Shown: piece after piece, positions 1 to 9,000 of the stretch
Layout of the letters: every line of letters starts with the position of its first letter
Numbering within the stretch: position 1 is the stretch's first letter
From: Nephromyces sp. MM_2019
Lineage: Eukaryota > Apicomplexa > Aconoidasida > Nephromycida
Length of the DNA: 11,071 bases
Direction of reading: 5' to 3'
Assembly: GCA_015657535.1 (NCBI GenBank)
Contig: JADHZB010002052.1
Location: 5,267-16,337, forward strand
Notes under the pieces: model-generated
Seen by the model: only the letters and a program-made list of their open reading frames with translations
Told to the model about the DNA's origin: nothing
Databases searched by the model: none
Translations under genes and position numbers: made by a program

Positions 1-14
1 ATATATATATATAT
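1..14. repeat. (AT)7 microsatellite at the window edge
   Basis: Alternating AT from 1 to 14, in sequence that is probably intron of the EVE gene downstream of its 121-88 exon. The array may continue outside the window. Confidence 0.8.
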
Positions 15-87
15 CCACAAGCACGGTCAGATACGCACACTCACACACAAACATATTTGAACACACGCGTCGCCAACCATGTATTAC

Positions 88-3007
88 CTGGAGCCTTACA
101 GTTGGAATGATAGAAAAACACCTGAAATTAAAACAAATGATGGTGATAAAAACACACACATACACAGAGCCATGCATCCTAAGGGTAGCTAACATAAGCC
201 TGAAGCTCATACTGCTGCAGGGGTGAAGCTAAAGGAAAGGTAACACATACACCAGGCTAAAATAAGCTTAAAGTCATACATCAGCTTAATCCTCATCATC
301 TTCACACAACTAAAAGCAAGGAAACTGTGTCAAGTAATGCAAAGAAAGAGATTTAAGAGTAGCTAAAAGTTTATAACCACTTTCAGCACACATATACATA
401 CACATTCCTTCACATACACGGGCTTTTATACACACACACACGTATACACACCAACACACACGCACACACACAGGGAGAACTACAACCGAGACCACTCTCT
501 CCTACCTTATCACCAACTCGCATCTTCCTCAGTATATTCCTCGCCTCATAGTTTCTAACTCCATCCCTTATAAACAGCAGCACACACACTGAAATAGGCG
601 AATAATCCATGAAAACCATCTACTGTAGCTAACATCATGAGGAAAAAGCTGATACACACATATACAAGAACACGCTCAGAACTAGACTCACACATGAATA
701 TAGACACGTGATACACACACATACACTTGGAAAGATACGTGATGCAGACACACACTCGAAAGACATGTGACAGGTACACACAAAAACATGGAAAGATGCA
801 GGATGCACACCTATGGAAAAAGGCAGGATACACACACACACACACACTCCAACTTGGAACGATATATGAGATACCCACAAAGATATCGCAAAGAAATAAG
901 CTCTAATCCGTGATAATAGACAGAGAAATTCCCAGCTTCTAACACATAGGGAGTAGCCAGTACAGAGAAAGTACAGGAGAACATGTGTGTGTGTGTGTGT
1001 GTGAGTTTACATTCAAAGGTAGCACTTAAGGAGAAAACCTTTGTGTCTTTCTCCGTATGAGGAGCTTATGTGTTAACTCAGCTTTTTGAAGAGGAAGATG
1101 CGCAAAACCAATGAGCTACACACACACCAAAGCCATAGAAGCAATTCACCTTATAGGCATGCTTATTCAAGAGCATGTGGGTATGTGTGTGCCTTTGTTT
1201 ACACAGTAGGAAATGGGTGTGTGCACATGTTCATGCAGGAGGAAGGTGGCGGGTGTGTTCGTGCAGGATAAAGTCGATTTTACTGTGTGTATTTACACCG
1301 AAGTTGAGTGCGTGCGCATACATCTTGCATATGTATACATCCACCTTGGTGGTATGTATATACATCGCACATATATCTAGATAAACCTTGGTTGTGTGTG
1401 TAAGTACACCGATCAGCTACAGTATGCCTCTCACCACGCAGTAGTTCCATCTTCACATTGCAGTAAATCATCAAAGCTGAACTTCATTTGAACTCCTTTC
1501 TCAAACCCTAAAAACAGTGCGAAGCATGGTATCACTATCCATGCAAATTCAGGCAACTAGAAGCTTTCACACAAAGGGATATTCACACACACACACACAC
1601 ATATATTCACGCAATTAAAGAGATACATTCACACCAAAATACACAAACACACATAGTCATTCACTCGAAGGCACATAGATAGATACACACAGATGAGGTT
1701 ACAACCACACATTTCATCACACACGGACAAGATCACACACACCAACAAAAACCCAAAAACACATAAAACTCTTCGATCTCATGCAGCTCACTGGATTCCG
1801 GCTCGCTCTTCACCAAAAAGTACTGTATGCTGCTGCTTGAAACTTCTTCCATCATATCATGAAGATTTTCCTTATCAGAAACATCTTTCGGAGGTTTTTC
1901 TACTACAAAAAGTTTCAGATCTTCATCATCTTCAACAATTTTCTGCTTCTTTTTCGATCCTACATCAGCCTTCAATGGAGAAGTGCGTGTCTGCTTCATA
2001 GATTTTGATGGATTCGCAGATTTCACCTTCTTTAAAGCCTGGTTATCCTCTTTAGATGGGTTGCCTACGTTTTTTCCCACTTCAGTATTAAAACCCTTGG
2101 AGATCTGGGATATAAGGGATCTTCGGGCTTCAGAAGCCACCGTTTGCTTCATTAGACTGGAGGATGCTTTAGCACCTTCAACAGAGGGCTTCTTACTCTT
2201 CAGAGAATGAAGCTTTACGGTCTTAAGGGAAGGTTTTACAGGCTTTTTTGATGACTTTACAGCTTTTTGGTTGGACTTTTCTTCATTTTCTGTCGCAGAT
2301 TTCACCGTCTTCGCTGAAGCTCCCTCATTTTTTAATTTCTTCACTTTTGTCACAGATTTCATCATTTTTTGTGAAACTCCCACTTTACTTGATACTTTTT
2401 TCACATATTTCATCGTTTTTGGCAAAATTCCCTCCTTAATTTTTAATTTCTTCACTTTTGTCACAGATTTCATCATTTTTGGTGAAACTCCCACTTTATT
2501 TGATACTTTCTTCACATATTTCATCATCTTCGATGAAACATCACCTCCCTCATCTCCAAATTTCCCCACTTTTCCTGCCGTTTTCGCCACCTTCCCGACA
2601 GAACTTCCTCCCTCTTCTCCAGAAATTCCCTTAACCTTCAAAGTTGATGTTTTCACACCCCTCTTCACCGTCTGCTGCTTGTTTCCGTCTAAAAATGAAG
2701 ATTTCGTAACTTTATTTGATGGTTTTTTTTGGCTTTTTGCAGGAAGATTCGACTGCTTCACGTGCAAAGCGGTTACCGTCTTATTAACAGTTTTTGCGGA
2801 TGTTTTCATGGGAAGAAGAGGTTTTTTCACTGCTTCCTCCGTAGAAAGCTTTGAGGTAGTTTCTACACTTTTTTTGCTGGAAATCTTCTTCTTTCCCTTC
2901 TTCAACTCCAAGCTACTACTTCCAAGCATTGAAATAGCAACTTTCTTGGATTTTTTCGCGTCATCTTTATCCCCCTTTTTCAAAACATCATTTCGTGAAT
3001 TTTTCAT
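88..3007 (-). CDS. Lysine-rich protein with a C-terminal EVE (THYN1-type) domain, 3' end outside the window
   Basis: Four exons are visible: 3007-1792, 1507-1435, 566-506 and 121-88. Introns start GTGAGC, GTGAGA, GTAGGA and GTAATA, and phases agree at every join. The spliced frame gives 461 complete residues. About 1-390 are rich in Lys, Ser and Val, with clusters such as KKGKKK, a 37-residue tandem repeat near 152-226, and an acidic stretch (VEDDEDL) near the end. The EVE domain follows: YFLVKSEPES ends exon 1, then RFEKG and MKFSFDDLL, WDGVRNYEARN, and VFFYHSNCKAPG. These match human THYN1 in order and spacing, as I know that family. EVE domains belong to the PUA/YTH/ASCH-like folds and are thought to bind modified bases; the basic tail suggests DNA or RNA contact in the nucleus, which is inference. 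The Met at 3007 is preferred (A at -3); an in-frame Met at 3154 (T at -3) would add 49 Phe/Leu/Ser-rich residues. The remainder of the domain lies beyond position 1. Confidence 0.9.
680..870. repeat. Degenerate tandem array of a GGAAAGAT core plus CA runs, in an EVE-gene intron
   Basis: A purine-rich core resembling TGGAAAGATNNNTGAT recurs about every 30-50 bp, separated by CA runs (cores near 728, 756, 789 and 814; a diverged copy near 855). It contains an 18-bp AC run at 830-847. The array lies in the 1434-567 intron. Copies are diverged, so the period is only approximate. Confidence 0.6.
984..1003. repeat. (TG)10 microsatellite
   Basis: A perfect 20-bp TG run inside the 1434-567 intron of the EVE gene. 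Here the plus strand carries TG, so the sense strand of the gene carries CA, the reverse of most of this gene's other intronic runs. Confidence 0.9.
1584..1601. repeat. (CA)9 microsatellite
   Basis: A perfect 18-bp CA run in the 1791-1508 intron of the EVE gene; TG on the sense strand. Confidence 0.9.
2331..2552 (-). repeat. Two tandem 111-bp in-frame repeats inside the EVE gene
   Basis: A 111-bp (37-codon) unit occurs twice head to tail in exon 1. The offset is constant: one shared string starts at 2342 and again at 2453, another at 2401 and 2512. Each copy encodes a basic segment with the pattern MKYVKKVS, KVGVS, KMMKSVTKVKKLK. The copies differ by a few substitutions and stay in frame, so the duplication is likely recent and tolerated. 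It lengthens the lysine-rich tail and does not touch the EVE domain. Confidence 0.9.
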
Positions 3008-3154
3008 CTTTTTTATCTGGGAAAAGGGGTGGTAGAGGAAGAGCGAGAGAGAGAAGTCTGCAGAGAAAGAAACAGAGAAATCCACGGAGCAACCAAATCT
3101 CAATAGAAAAAAGAGGAAAACTACTCTTTTCAAGGTGAAGTGCTTCCTAAACAT

Positions 3155-3750
3155 TCAAATTTCGTAGATTCGAAGAAGATGCGGGAAAATCTATAAATTT
3201 GAAGATGTTAAGCGGATGAGAGTGACTGAAAAAGTAGAGTTTCCTCAATCGACACCGCCTTTTTTCGGTAAAAAAGTGAGATAAGAAAAGCTAATTCTTC
3301 CTAGAGAGTGCGCGTGTGCGAAATGCTCGAAATATGAGTCAAAACTCTGTTTTCCTGGTCCGATAATACATCCTCCGGGCGCAAAAAATTGATTTTCTGT
3401 AAAAAGACAAGGAAGAAGAGGGAAAGTGAAGAGCGAAAATTTGAAGAAGAGGAAAAAGCAGAAGAAAGCTGAAGAAGAGAGCGAAGCAGAAAAGAGTTGA
3501 AGAATTGCAGAAAAAGATGAAAAATTGAAGAAAAAGTTACCAAACAAGCTGTCTCTTCCTTTCAAATAGAAAATACAACTTTCCTACGAAGCAGAAAATG
3601 TTAAACTCACATTTTTTCCCCAAAAATGAGTTTTCCGAGGATTTTAAGGGTAGAAATGACAATGAAATGCGTGTCTACATTAAAAATCTACTTTTTCCGC
3701 TGAAAATGGCAAAGAAGAAGCGGAATTATATGAAGGTGATAGTGATGCTA
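3155..3750. other. Upstream flank of the EVE gene with a long polypurine tract; no gene recognised
   Basis: This stretch lies just upstream of the minus-strand EVE gene and should hold its promoter. The plus strand is strongly purine-rich from about 3400 to 3536, mostly AAG/GAA/GAG words with isolated pyrimidines; a shorter AG-rich stretch lies at about 3031-3083 within the probable leader. Plus-strand frames through the tract give only Lys/Glu-rich peptides without a start codon. A 21-codon plus frame beginning ATGGCAAAGAAG at about 3707 encodes a basic peptide and could be a first exon of a divergent gene, but nothing supports it further. Confidence 0.5.
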
Positions 3751-3772
3751 TTATGGGGGGAGCCGGCTTAAA

Positions 3773-3788
3773 CCCCCTCTCAAGGGGG
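3773..3788. other. Perfect 6-bp stem hairpin (CCCCCT / AGGGGG)
   Basis: CCCCCT at 3773-3778 and AGGGGG at 3783-3788 are perfect inverted repeats around a 4-base loop (CTCA). It sits at the left border of the GC-rich satellite block. There is no T-run or gene end beside it, so it is not called a terminator. Confidence 0.6.
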
Positions 3789-3835
3789 ATGGTAGACCCG
3801 TGGAATCACACGAACCTTAAGGTAGAAGATCATCA

Positions 3836-3873
3836 CCCCCCACAAGGTGGAGTAAGAGAACCCCCCACAAGGT
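3836..3873. repeat. 13-bp direct repeat CCCCCCACAAGGT, two copies
   Basis: Identical copies lie at 3836-3848 and 3861-3873, 25 bp apart start to start. They belong to the same C-rich block as the 14-bp minisatellite that follows and may be diverged outliers of it. Confidence 0.85.
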
Positions 3874-3905
3874 AGATCATTACCTATGTGGATTGTATCC
3901 CGCAA

Positions 3906-4073
3906 CTACCACCCCCTAGCTACCACCCCCTAGCTACCACCCCCTAGCTACCACCCCCCAGCTACCACCCCCTAGCTACCACCCCCTAGCTACCACCCCC
4001 TAGCTACCACCCCCCAGCTACCACCCCCTAGCTACCACCCCCCAGCTACCACTCCCCAGCTACCACCCCGGGC
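3906..4073. repeat. 14-bp minisatellite CTACCACCCCCTAG, about 12 copies
   Basis: Twelve 14-bp units start at 3906, 3920, 3934 and every 14 bp to 4060, with no indels. Units 1-3, 5-7 and 9 read CTACCACCCCCTAG. Units 4, 8 and 10 have C for T at position 12. Unit 11 has an extra substitution and unit 12 degenerates. The order T,T,T,C,T,T,T,C,T,C suggests a 56-bp higher-order unit. The minus strand carries a run of five or six G every 14 bp. Each T-type junction contains TAGCTA. There are no unique spacers, so it is not a CRISPR array. Confidence 0.95.
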
Positions 4074-4448
4074 AACTACCCCCTGATATCACTTCGGTGA
4101 TAAGCCATTGACCCGCAGAGCACAGAGGAAGAGAAGAGCTTCACACCCCCTCCAGAAGGACGAAAGTACTGCACAGAAGAGTATGGAGGTTGAAGGTGTG
4201 TGTGCGTATGCGTGTGTTGTAGGTGTAGCTGTGTGTGTGTGTGCGGCCCCATCAAGAAATTATGGTACATACTGTAAACTCCTTCGTCAGAGCTTCGATT
4301 GAAAGGATCTGCTTTTGCAGCTAACGGGAAGTGTGGAAGGTTTCACACACACAACACGCTAGCTTATCGTTGGAGCAAGCTAAGCCTCAGCAGATAGCTA
4401 AGCGAAATCATCTTCATGTTGATGCCTAGGCTGCTATTATTTACGTAG

Positions 4449-4583
4449 CGTGTGTGTCTATATGCCTATATGTGTGTGTCTATATTTCTGTACACGCGTG
4501 TGTGTGTGTTTCTATATATATATATCTGTACACGTGTGTGTCTATATGCTTGTACACGTGTGTGTGTGTGTGTGTGTGTGTGT
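4449..4583. repeat. Compound GT/TATA array ending in (GT)13
   Basis: A degenerate unit of roughly 30-45 bp recurs, built from GTGTGTCTATAT, a short spacer and CTGTACACGTGT. The array ends in a perfect 26-bp GT run at 4558-4583. It lies in the unassigned stretch between the two genes. Confidence 0.75.
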
Positions 4584-4661
4584 CAATTCATGACATAAAG
4601 GAGTTCCACAGTTCGTTCATCTCTTGGTTTCCGTAAAAATGCTGCCACAATTGCAGAAGGG
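4583..4661 (-). other. Possible terminal exon of an unidentified gene
   Basis: On the minus strand, after a possible acceptor (TTGCTAG ending at 4662), an open frame encodes PSAIVAAFLRKPRDERTVEL, then LYVMN and a TGA at 4585-4583. The composition is protein-like and free of repeat, unlike its surroundings. A frame just upstream (about 4800-4672) ends in GGC AA before GTGAAT and would join in phase. I recognise no family. The opposite strand is also open here, so this could be antisense shadow. Confidence 0.2.
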
Positions 4662-4865
4662 CTAGCAAGCGATTCACTTGCCAATGCTTTGTGTGTGTGC
4701 GTGTTTGTGCTTCTCGTGAATAGCAGCCAACTTCAGAAGAATATTCCAGATCTTCCCAATCACTATGGCGCCAAATGTTACCAATATACACACACATGCA
4801 CATATATCAGCACGCACACATACACTCATATAAACTAATATCACATACTCAAATATGCACACGTA

Positions 4866-4943
4866 TTCAAAAACCCAGCGACACACACACACATTCAACA
4901 AGCCAGCGACAGACAAGCATTAAAAAACCCAGCGACACACACA
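4866..4943. repeat. Three diverged copies of an AACCCAGCGACACACA unit
   Basis: Copies begin near 4870, 4900 and 4925; the core CCAGCGACA is shared by all three and is followed by CA or GA runs. Spacing is irregular (about 25-30 bp). Confidence 0.7.
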
Positions 4944-4986
4944 TATAGTGAACCACATGAAAAAACACACACTTTCAACCACCCAA

Positions 4987-5003
4987 ACACACACACACAC
5001 ACA
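4987..5003. repeat. AC microsatellite, 17 bp
   Basis: A perfect alternating AC run. Read on the minus strand it starts with GTGTGT directly after a hydrophobic open frame (5093-5003), so it could overlap a splice donor if that frame is an exon. Confidence 0.85.
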
Positions 5004-5093
5004 AACGAAGCCGCAGCACACAACAGATACCCCAAAACAAGACTAGTAAGCAGAATAGAACACAAGGAAGATGCTATCAAGTGAAGAGGTTGG
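5003..5093 (-). other. Possible exon encoding one membrane helix
   Basis: On the minus strand, after a plausible acceptor (GGCTTTATAG), 30 codons encode a hydrophobic segment containing LIASSLCSILLTSLVLGYLL, then CAAASF, followed directly by GTGTGT. It would span a membrane once or act as a signal peptide. No start codon, family match or in-phase neighbour could be established. The plus strand is open over the same bases. Confidence 0.2.
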
Positions 5094-5329
5094 CTATAAA
5101 GCCCACAAAGGTTTTGAGCCCCTCCAATTCTTCAACAACACACACACACCATCTATATACCTGCTCGTAAAAACAGCTGTGGATACATTTGATGACATCA
5201 CACACAACCCTTGTAAAGACTGTATATACACCCGCCTAGCTTCACAGCAGAATATTAGAAAAATGCTGATCAAAATACTTTAAACAAAGAGGGTATGAAT
5301 TGCTTCGAACAAGAAATGGTAACACACAA

Positions 5330-5457
5330 ACACACTAGCATTGGGAAGCACACACCAACACACACACGTACACACTAGTAATGGGAAGCACATACACGCA
5401 CACCGATAATCAGAAGCACATAAACACAAGTTAGCATCGAGAAGCACACACACACAG
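5330..5457. repeat. Tandem array of a GGGAAGCACA core plus CA runs
   Basis: Four copies of a core like CTAGNAATGGGAAGCACACA start near 5334, 5374, 5403 and 5431, each followed by a CA run. Spacing is 28-40 bp. It has the same design as the intronic arrays at 680-870 and 8785-8965: a short purine core plus a CA tail. Confidence 0.65.
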
Positions 5458-6057
5458 GTACTGAAACTCAAACGAATATACGTAATGATGGGATCAAGCT
5501 CACTGGTAAAGCAAAAACTCGCACACACCCCTTCCTCCTGCAATTCACTATGCTGACTTGTGCATACACATGTGTAGAGTAGTAGTCTGTTTGATAGCGA
5601 ACACTGTACGCACACCCACTGTAGCTACACCCAAAACAAAGTTAAAAACTCTACGATAGCATACTACCAAAGAGTAGGGCTCGCACAAAAACTTTTTCCC
5701 GGGTAACAGACTAAAGAGCAGAATACATGTACACACACGCCATTCTCATCCTCATATCAGTGGTCAAACACGCACACACGTAGTGTGTATATATAGCACA
5801 AGCATCATCATGCAGTGTACATACACCTCTGAAAGAATCAACTCTGCACATGCTCGCACACAAATACACACACATTCTCAAGAGGAGGTAAAGAATGCCT
5901 CAAACGCACAATCTAAAAGCTGCGAAACCAAAACTGCGTAATAAACTCTAAAAATGGACTGTACATACACCCAATGAAACTACCATGTTCTTCTCAAAGC
6001 TTTACGCTACTTATCAAAGCGTTGATTCTACAACACATACACACATAGATTATACAT

Positions 6058-9000
6058 CTACAGATACTTTAGCTTGCCAAAATCAATACGACGAGTAGCG
6101 TAGATGCTCCAATAAAATCTATACCAAACAAGCGAACACACAAATCCCAGTAAAGCAGCGGAGACAGCTCTGAAAACAAACGAAGAGGAAGATTGGGGGT
6201 TAGATGTTACACACAAACACATATATATAGTTAGATATATATATCCATGCAGAAAGATACATGCAGATATAGAGTAAAGAAGCCTCCAGAAATACACATA
6301 CAGCAGACGCAATTAAAACACAAACAGAAGGGGTAAGTAACACACACGTACACACAAGACACAGTGCCCACACACATACGGAAAAGGTAGCGTACCCACA
6401 CATACACACAAGGCATAGTATCCACACACACACACATACATCCAAAAGCGTACATACAGACAGACCAATACACACCGACACACACACACTAGTAACTCAG
6501 TGTACATACACGAGCAATATGAGACTACTGATACTCACTTGAGCCCCTCCAGCTTTCTTTCATCGTGTGAAGGTTCAGTTGCCCATGTCAGGAAGTTAAC
6601 GACATCCTTTGACTATAAAAAACATCGAAAAACAAGATTTTGATGAATTTAATGGGTAGAGGGTGATGAGTGTGTGTGTGCGCGTATATGCATGTTTGTG
6701 CGTGCGTGCGTGTCTGTATGCGTGTGTGCATGTCTTTTTGAGTGTACGTACACTTCCTTATAACTGCGAGTTCCAGCCAATTAAGTGTGTTAGAATCAGC
6801 GAAAACTTGCATATCTCAGCAAATTTATCAATACACACAATTTGCTTAGATGTAAGAAGAAAACTGGAAAAACTTAAAATGCGAGAAAATCAAAGTAATC
6901 ACGAAAATTAGTGGATTCTTACTGTTTTCTATGAAGAAGTAAAATCACGTACACACACATATGCACTTATATAAAGAAGTAAATCACATAGATACACATG
7001 CGCACACATGCGTACATGAAGAGGTAAAATAACACAAACACACGTACATACTCTGCCTAGTGATGCTTGGTGTATATACACCACGACATACACACACGCG
7101 TTGTAAAGTATTTATATTTTGCTACCATTTGGGAGACATTGCATGGAGTCCCATCCTCATAATCCAACATCTCATCCAGCAAAGGCTGAGGAAAGTAAAG
7201 CGAGGAGTGAGGATGTGAGGAACACACACACACACAAAAATGAAAGAAAATTTTGATAATGCACATATATGTACACAAACACATACACACAGGGTAAGGA
7301 GAGATATGCGCCAACACATACATGCATACACGCCATGCGCTAACACACACACCAGTGTATTACTGGGTCATCCATATACACACACCCGGAAGCAAACTCC
7401 CCCCTCCCACACACACGAGTATCTGTATATAAATATACAACTACAACGTCAGTTACACACACATGAAAACTATACTCACCGGAGGCATAGCTATTGCTCC
7501 ACCTGGGAAGTATGTGTTGTAGTACAAGCCAGGCCTTAGTTCGATGCCTTCAGGAGAGTCGCGATAACTGAGAAGAAACACACACACACGCATACGCAAT
7601 CACACACACACATTGTAAAAATTCCTGCACTTAGCATTCTTTCAACTGAAATATCATATGCATACATTGAGTGGGTGCTTCGCTCTCATATCTAATGCCA
7701 ATGTGTTCCCGCAGAAGCAAACACACACCGGAACACACGCACGAAAAAAACCACATACACACGCATACATACACACACACATACATACAAACACATACAC
7801 ACCAGCTCACACACCCACTGATCACAGGTGTATGTACACTCAGTTCATCACACTTTAACACCAGATTTAAGCCTTGGGAGCACACACAATTCAGCTACAC
7901 ATGGAGAAAGTGCTTAAGTACATTGAAACACGCCAGAAGGGGGGGCTACCAGTGTGGGCAGATGTTCGTGAGCGCGTGGGTGTGTGCGTGTGTCTGGGTG
8001 CAGGGGTGGGTGTGCACATGGGTATTTGTGGATTTCCACTGGTGCTCGCTGGGTTTTGTGTGAGTGTGTGCAATTGATATAAGGAACTTCTCTATGCAGC
8101 CCACTCAAACTTTCATCTTCATACCCAGTAAGTAAGGCGAAGATGTAGTCCGGCCCGTTATGACGGGCAGCCGAGATAACAGAGAGATCAGGGGGAATAG
8201 CACCTCCGTTGGCATACCTCGCGGCTGTACACACACCATATATATCACCTTATAACACCTCCACTCTACACACACACACACACAGATAAGCACGAGTGCT
8301 ACGTAAACCACATAAATATCACCTAGCAACTCCACAAACACATCCAAAGAAGCATACACACACCCACACACACCTTCTTCATTAGGATAAGGCTTAGGGA
8401 ATGGATCTGATGGAATGCCTGGGCGCATAAACATCTCTCCAGTAGCGTCTGGGCCGTCTTCAAAGTCGAATGAAGCTGCGAGCTGCTTCACCCTCTTCTC
8501 AGGCAACACTTCATTCACTAAATGACGGAAGTGAAGCAACTCCATAGAATGGCAAGTCGCACACACCTTACGGTAGACTTCATATCCTCTTCTGACGCTG
8601 TAAAAGCAGGTGTACGTACACTCGAGAAGATTGGGAATACGAAAAAAGTCAGCACACGGGAGGGCTATGCACACATGGAGAAATGTGCGGGAACAGTGTG
8701 GGGGGGTGAGCGGAGGCGCACACACAAGAGAGGAGAAAGAGGAAGAGGGAAAGAGAGATGTATACAAAGATGAGAAAAAGCCATAAACACATACGGAAAA
8801 GATATACAGACACATGAGAGCGAGATATACATGCACGCATGAGAGATGCAAACATGAGTGAGAGAGAGATATAGAAACACACACACATGAGAGAAAGATA
8901 TACACACACACATGAGAAAAGGATATAAGCACACGCACGAGAGCAGGGTATACACACACAGACACACCTGGGTATATCATGGGAGTGAAATACTGATTTG

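Larger units (their letters stand above)
4085..6057. other. About 2 kb between the genes with no recognisable gene; CA/GT-rich
   Basis: This stretch separates the GC-rich minisatellite from the cytochrome c1 stop codon. It is dominated by CA and GT runs and degenerate tandem arrays, annotated separately. Most long frames here are translated microsatellite. Some short segments read like protein on either strand. On the minus strand, one set encodes a hydrophobic stretch at 5093-5003 and a peptide ending at 4583. On the plus strand, segments near 4104-4190 and 5071-5283 are also open. None could be tied to a family, and competing strands cannot be separated by eye. Part of it is probably the 3' untranslated region of cytochrome c1. 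Confidence 0.5.

Noticed and set aside
2271..3035. A 254-codon plus-strand open frame rich in Phe, Thr and Ser
   Set aside because: It is the antisense of the lysine-rich exon of the EVE gene: AAA/AAG codons read backwards give Phe/Leu codons. The minus strand continues into a recognisable domain by splicing; the plus strand does not.
3812..3826. Resemblance of CCTTAAGGTAG to large-subunit rRNA, suggesting an inserted mitochondrial rRNA fragment
   Set aside because: The match does not extend beyond about ten bases on either side, and similar AAGGTAG words recur in the local repeat.
3906..4073. CRISPR-like regular repeats
   Set aside because: The 14-bp units are directly adjacent with no unique spacers, and the context is eukaryotic.
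4395..4420. A minus-strand peptide MKMISLSYLLRLSLLQR as a signal peptide exon
   Set aside because: It is only 17 codons, ends in a stop with no convincing donor, and nothing nearby continues it.
6200..6507. Cys/Val-rich minus-strand frames here and at 555-880, 5280-5615, 7057-7352 and 7631-7885
   Set aside because: They are translations of TG repeats (TGT GTG gives Cys-Val). Where such frames contain real coding segments, those are the spliced exons already described.
7240..8063. His/Thr-rich plus-strand frames
   Set aside because: They are CA repeats translated (CAC ACA gives His-Thr) opposite cytochrome c1 introns.
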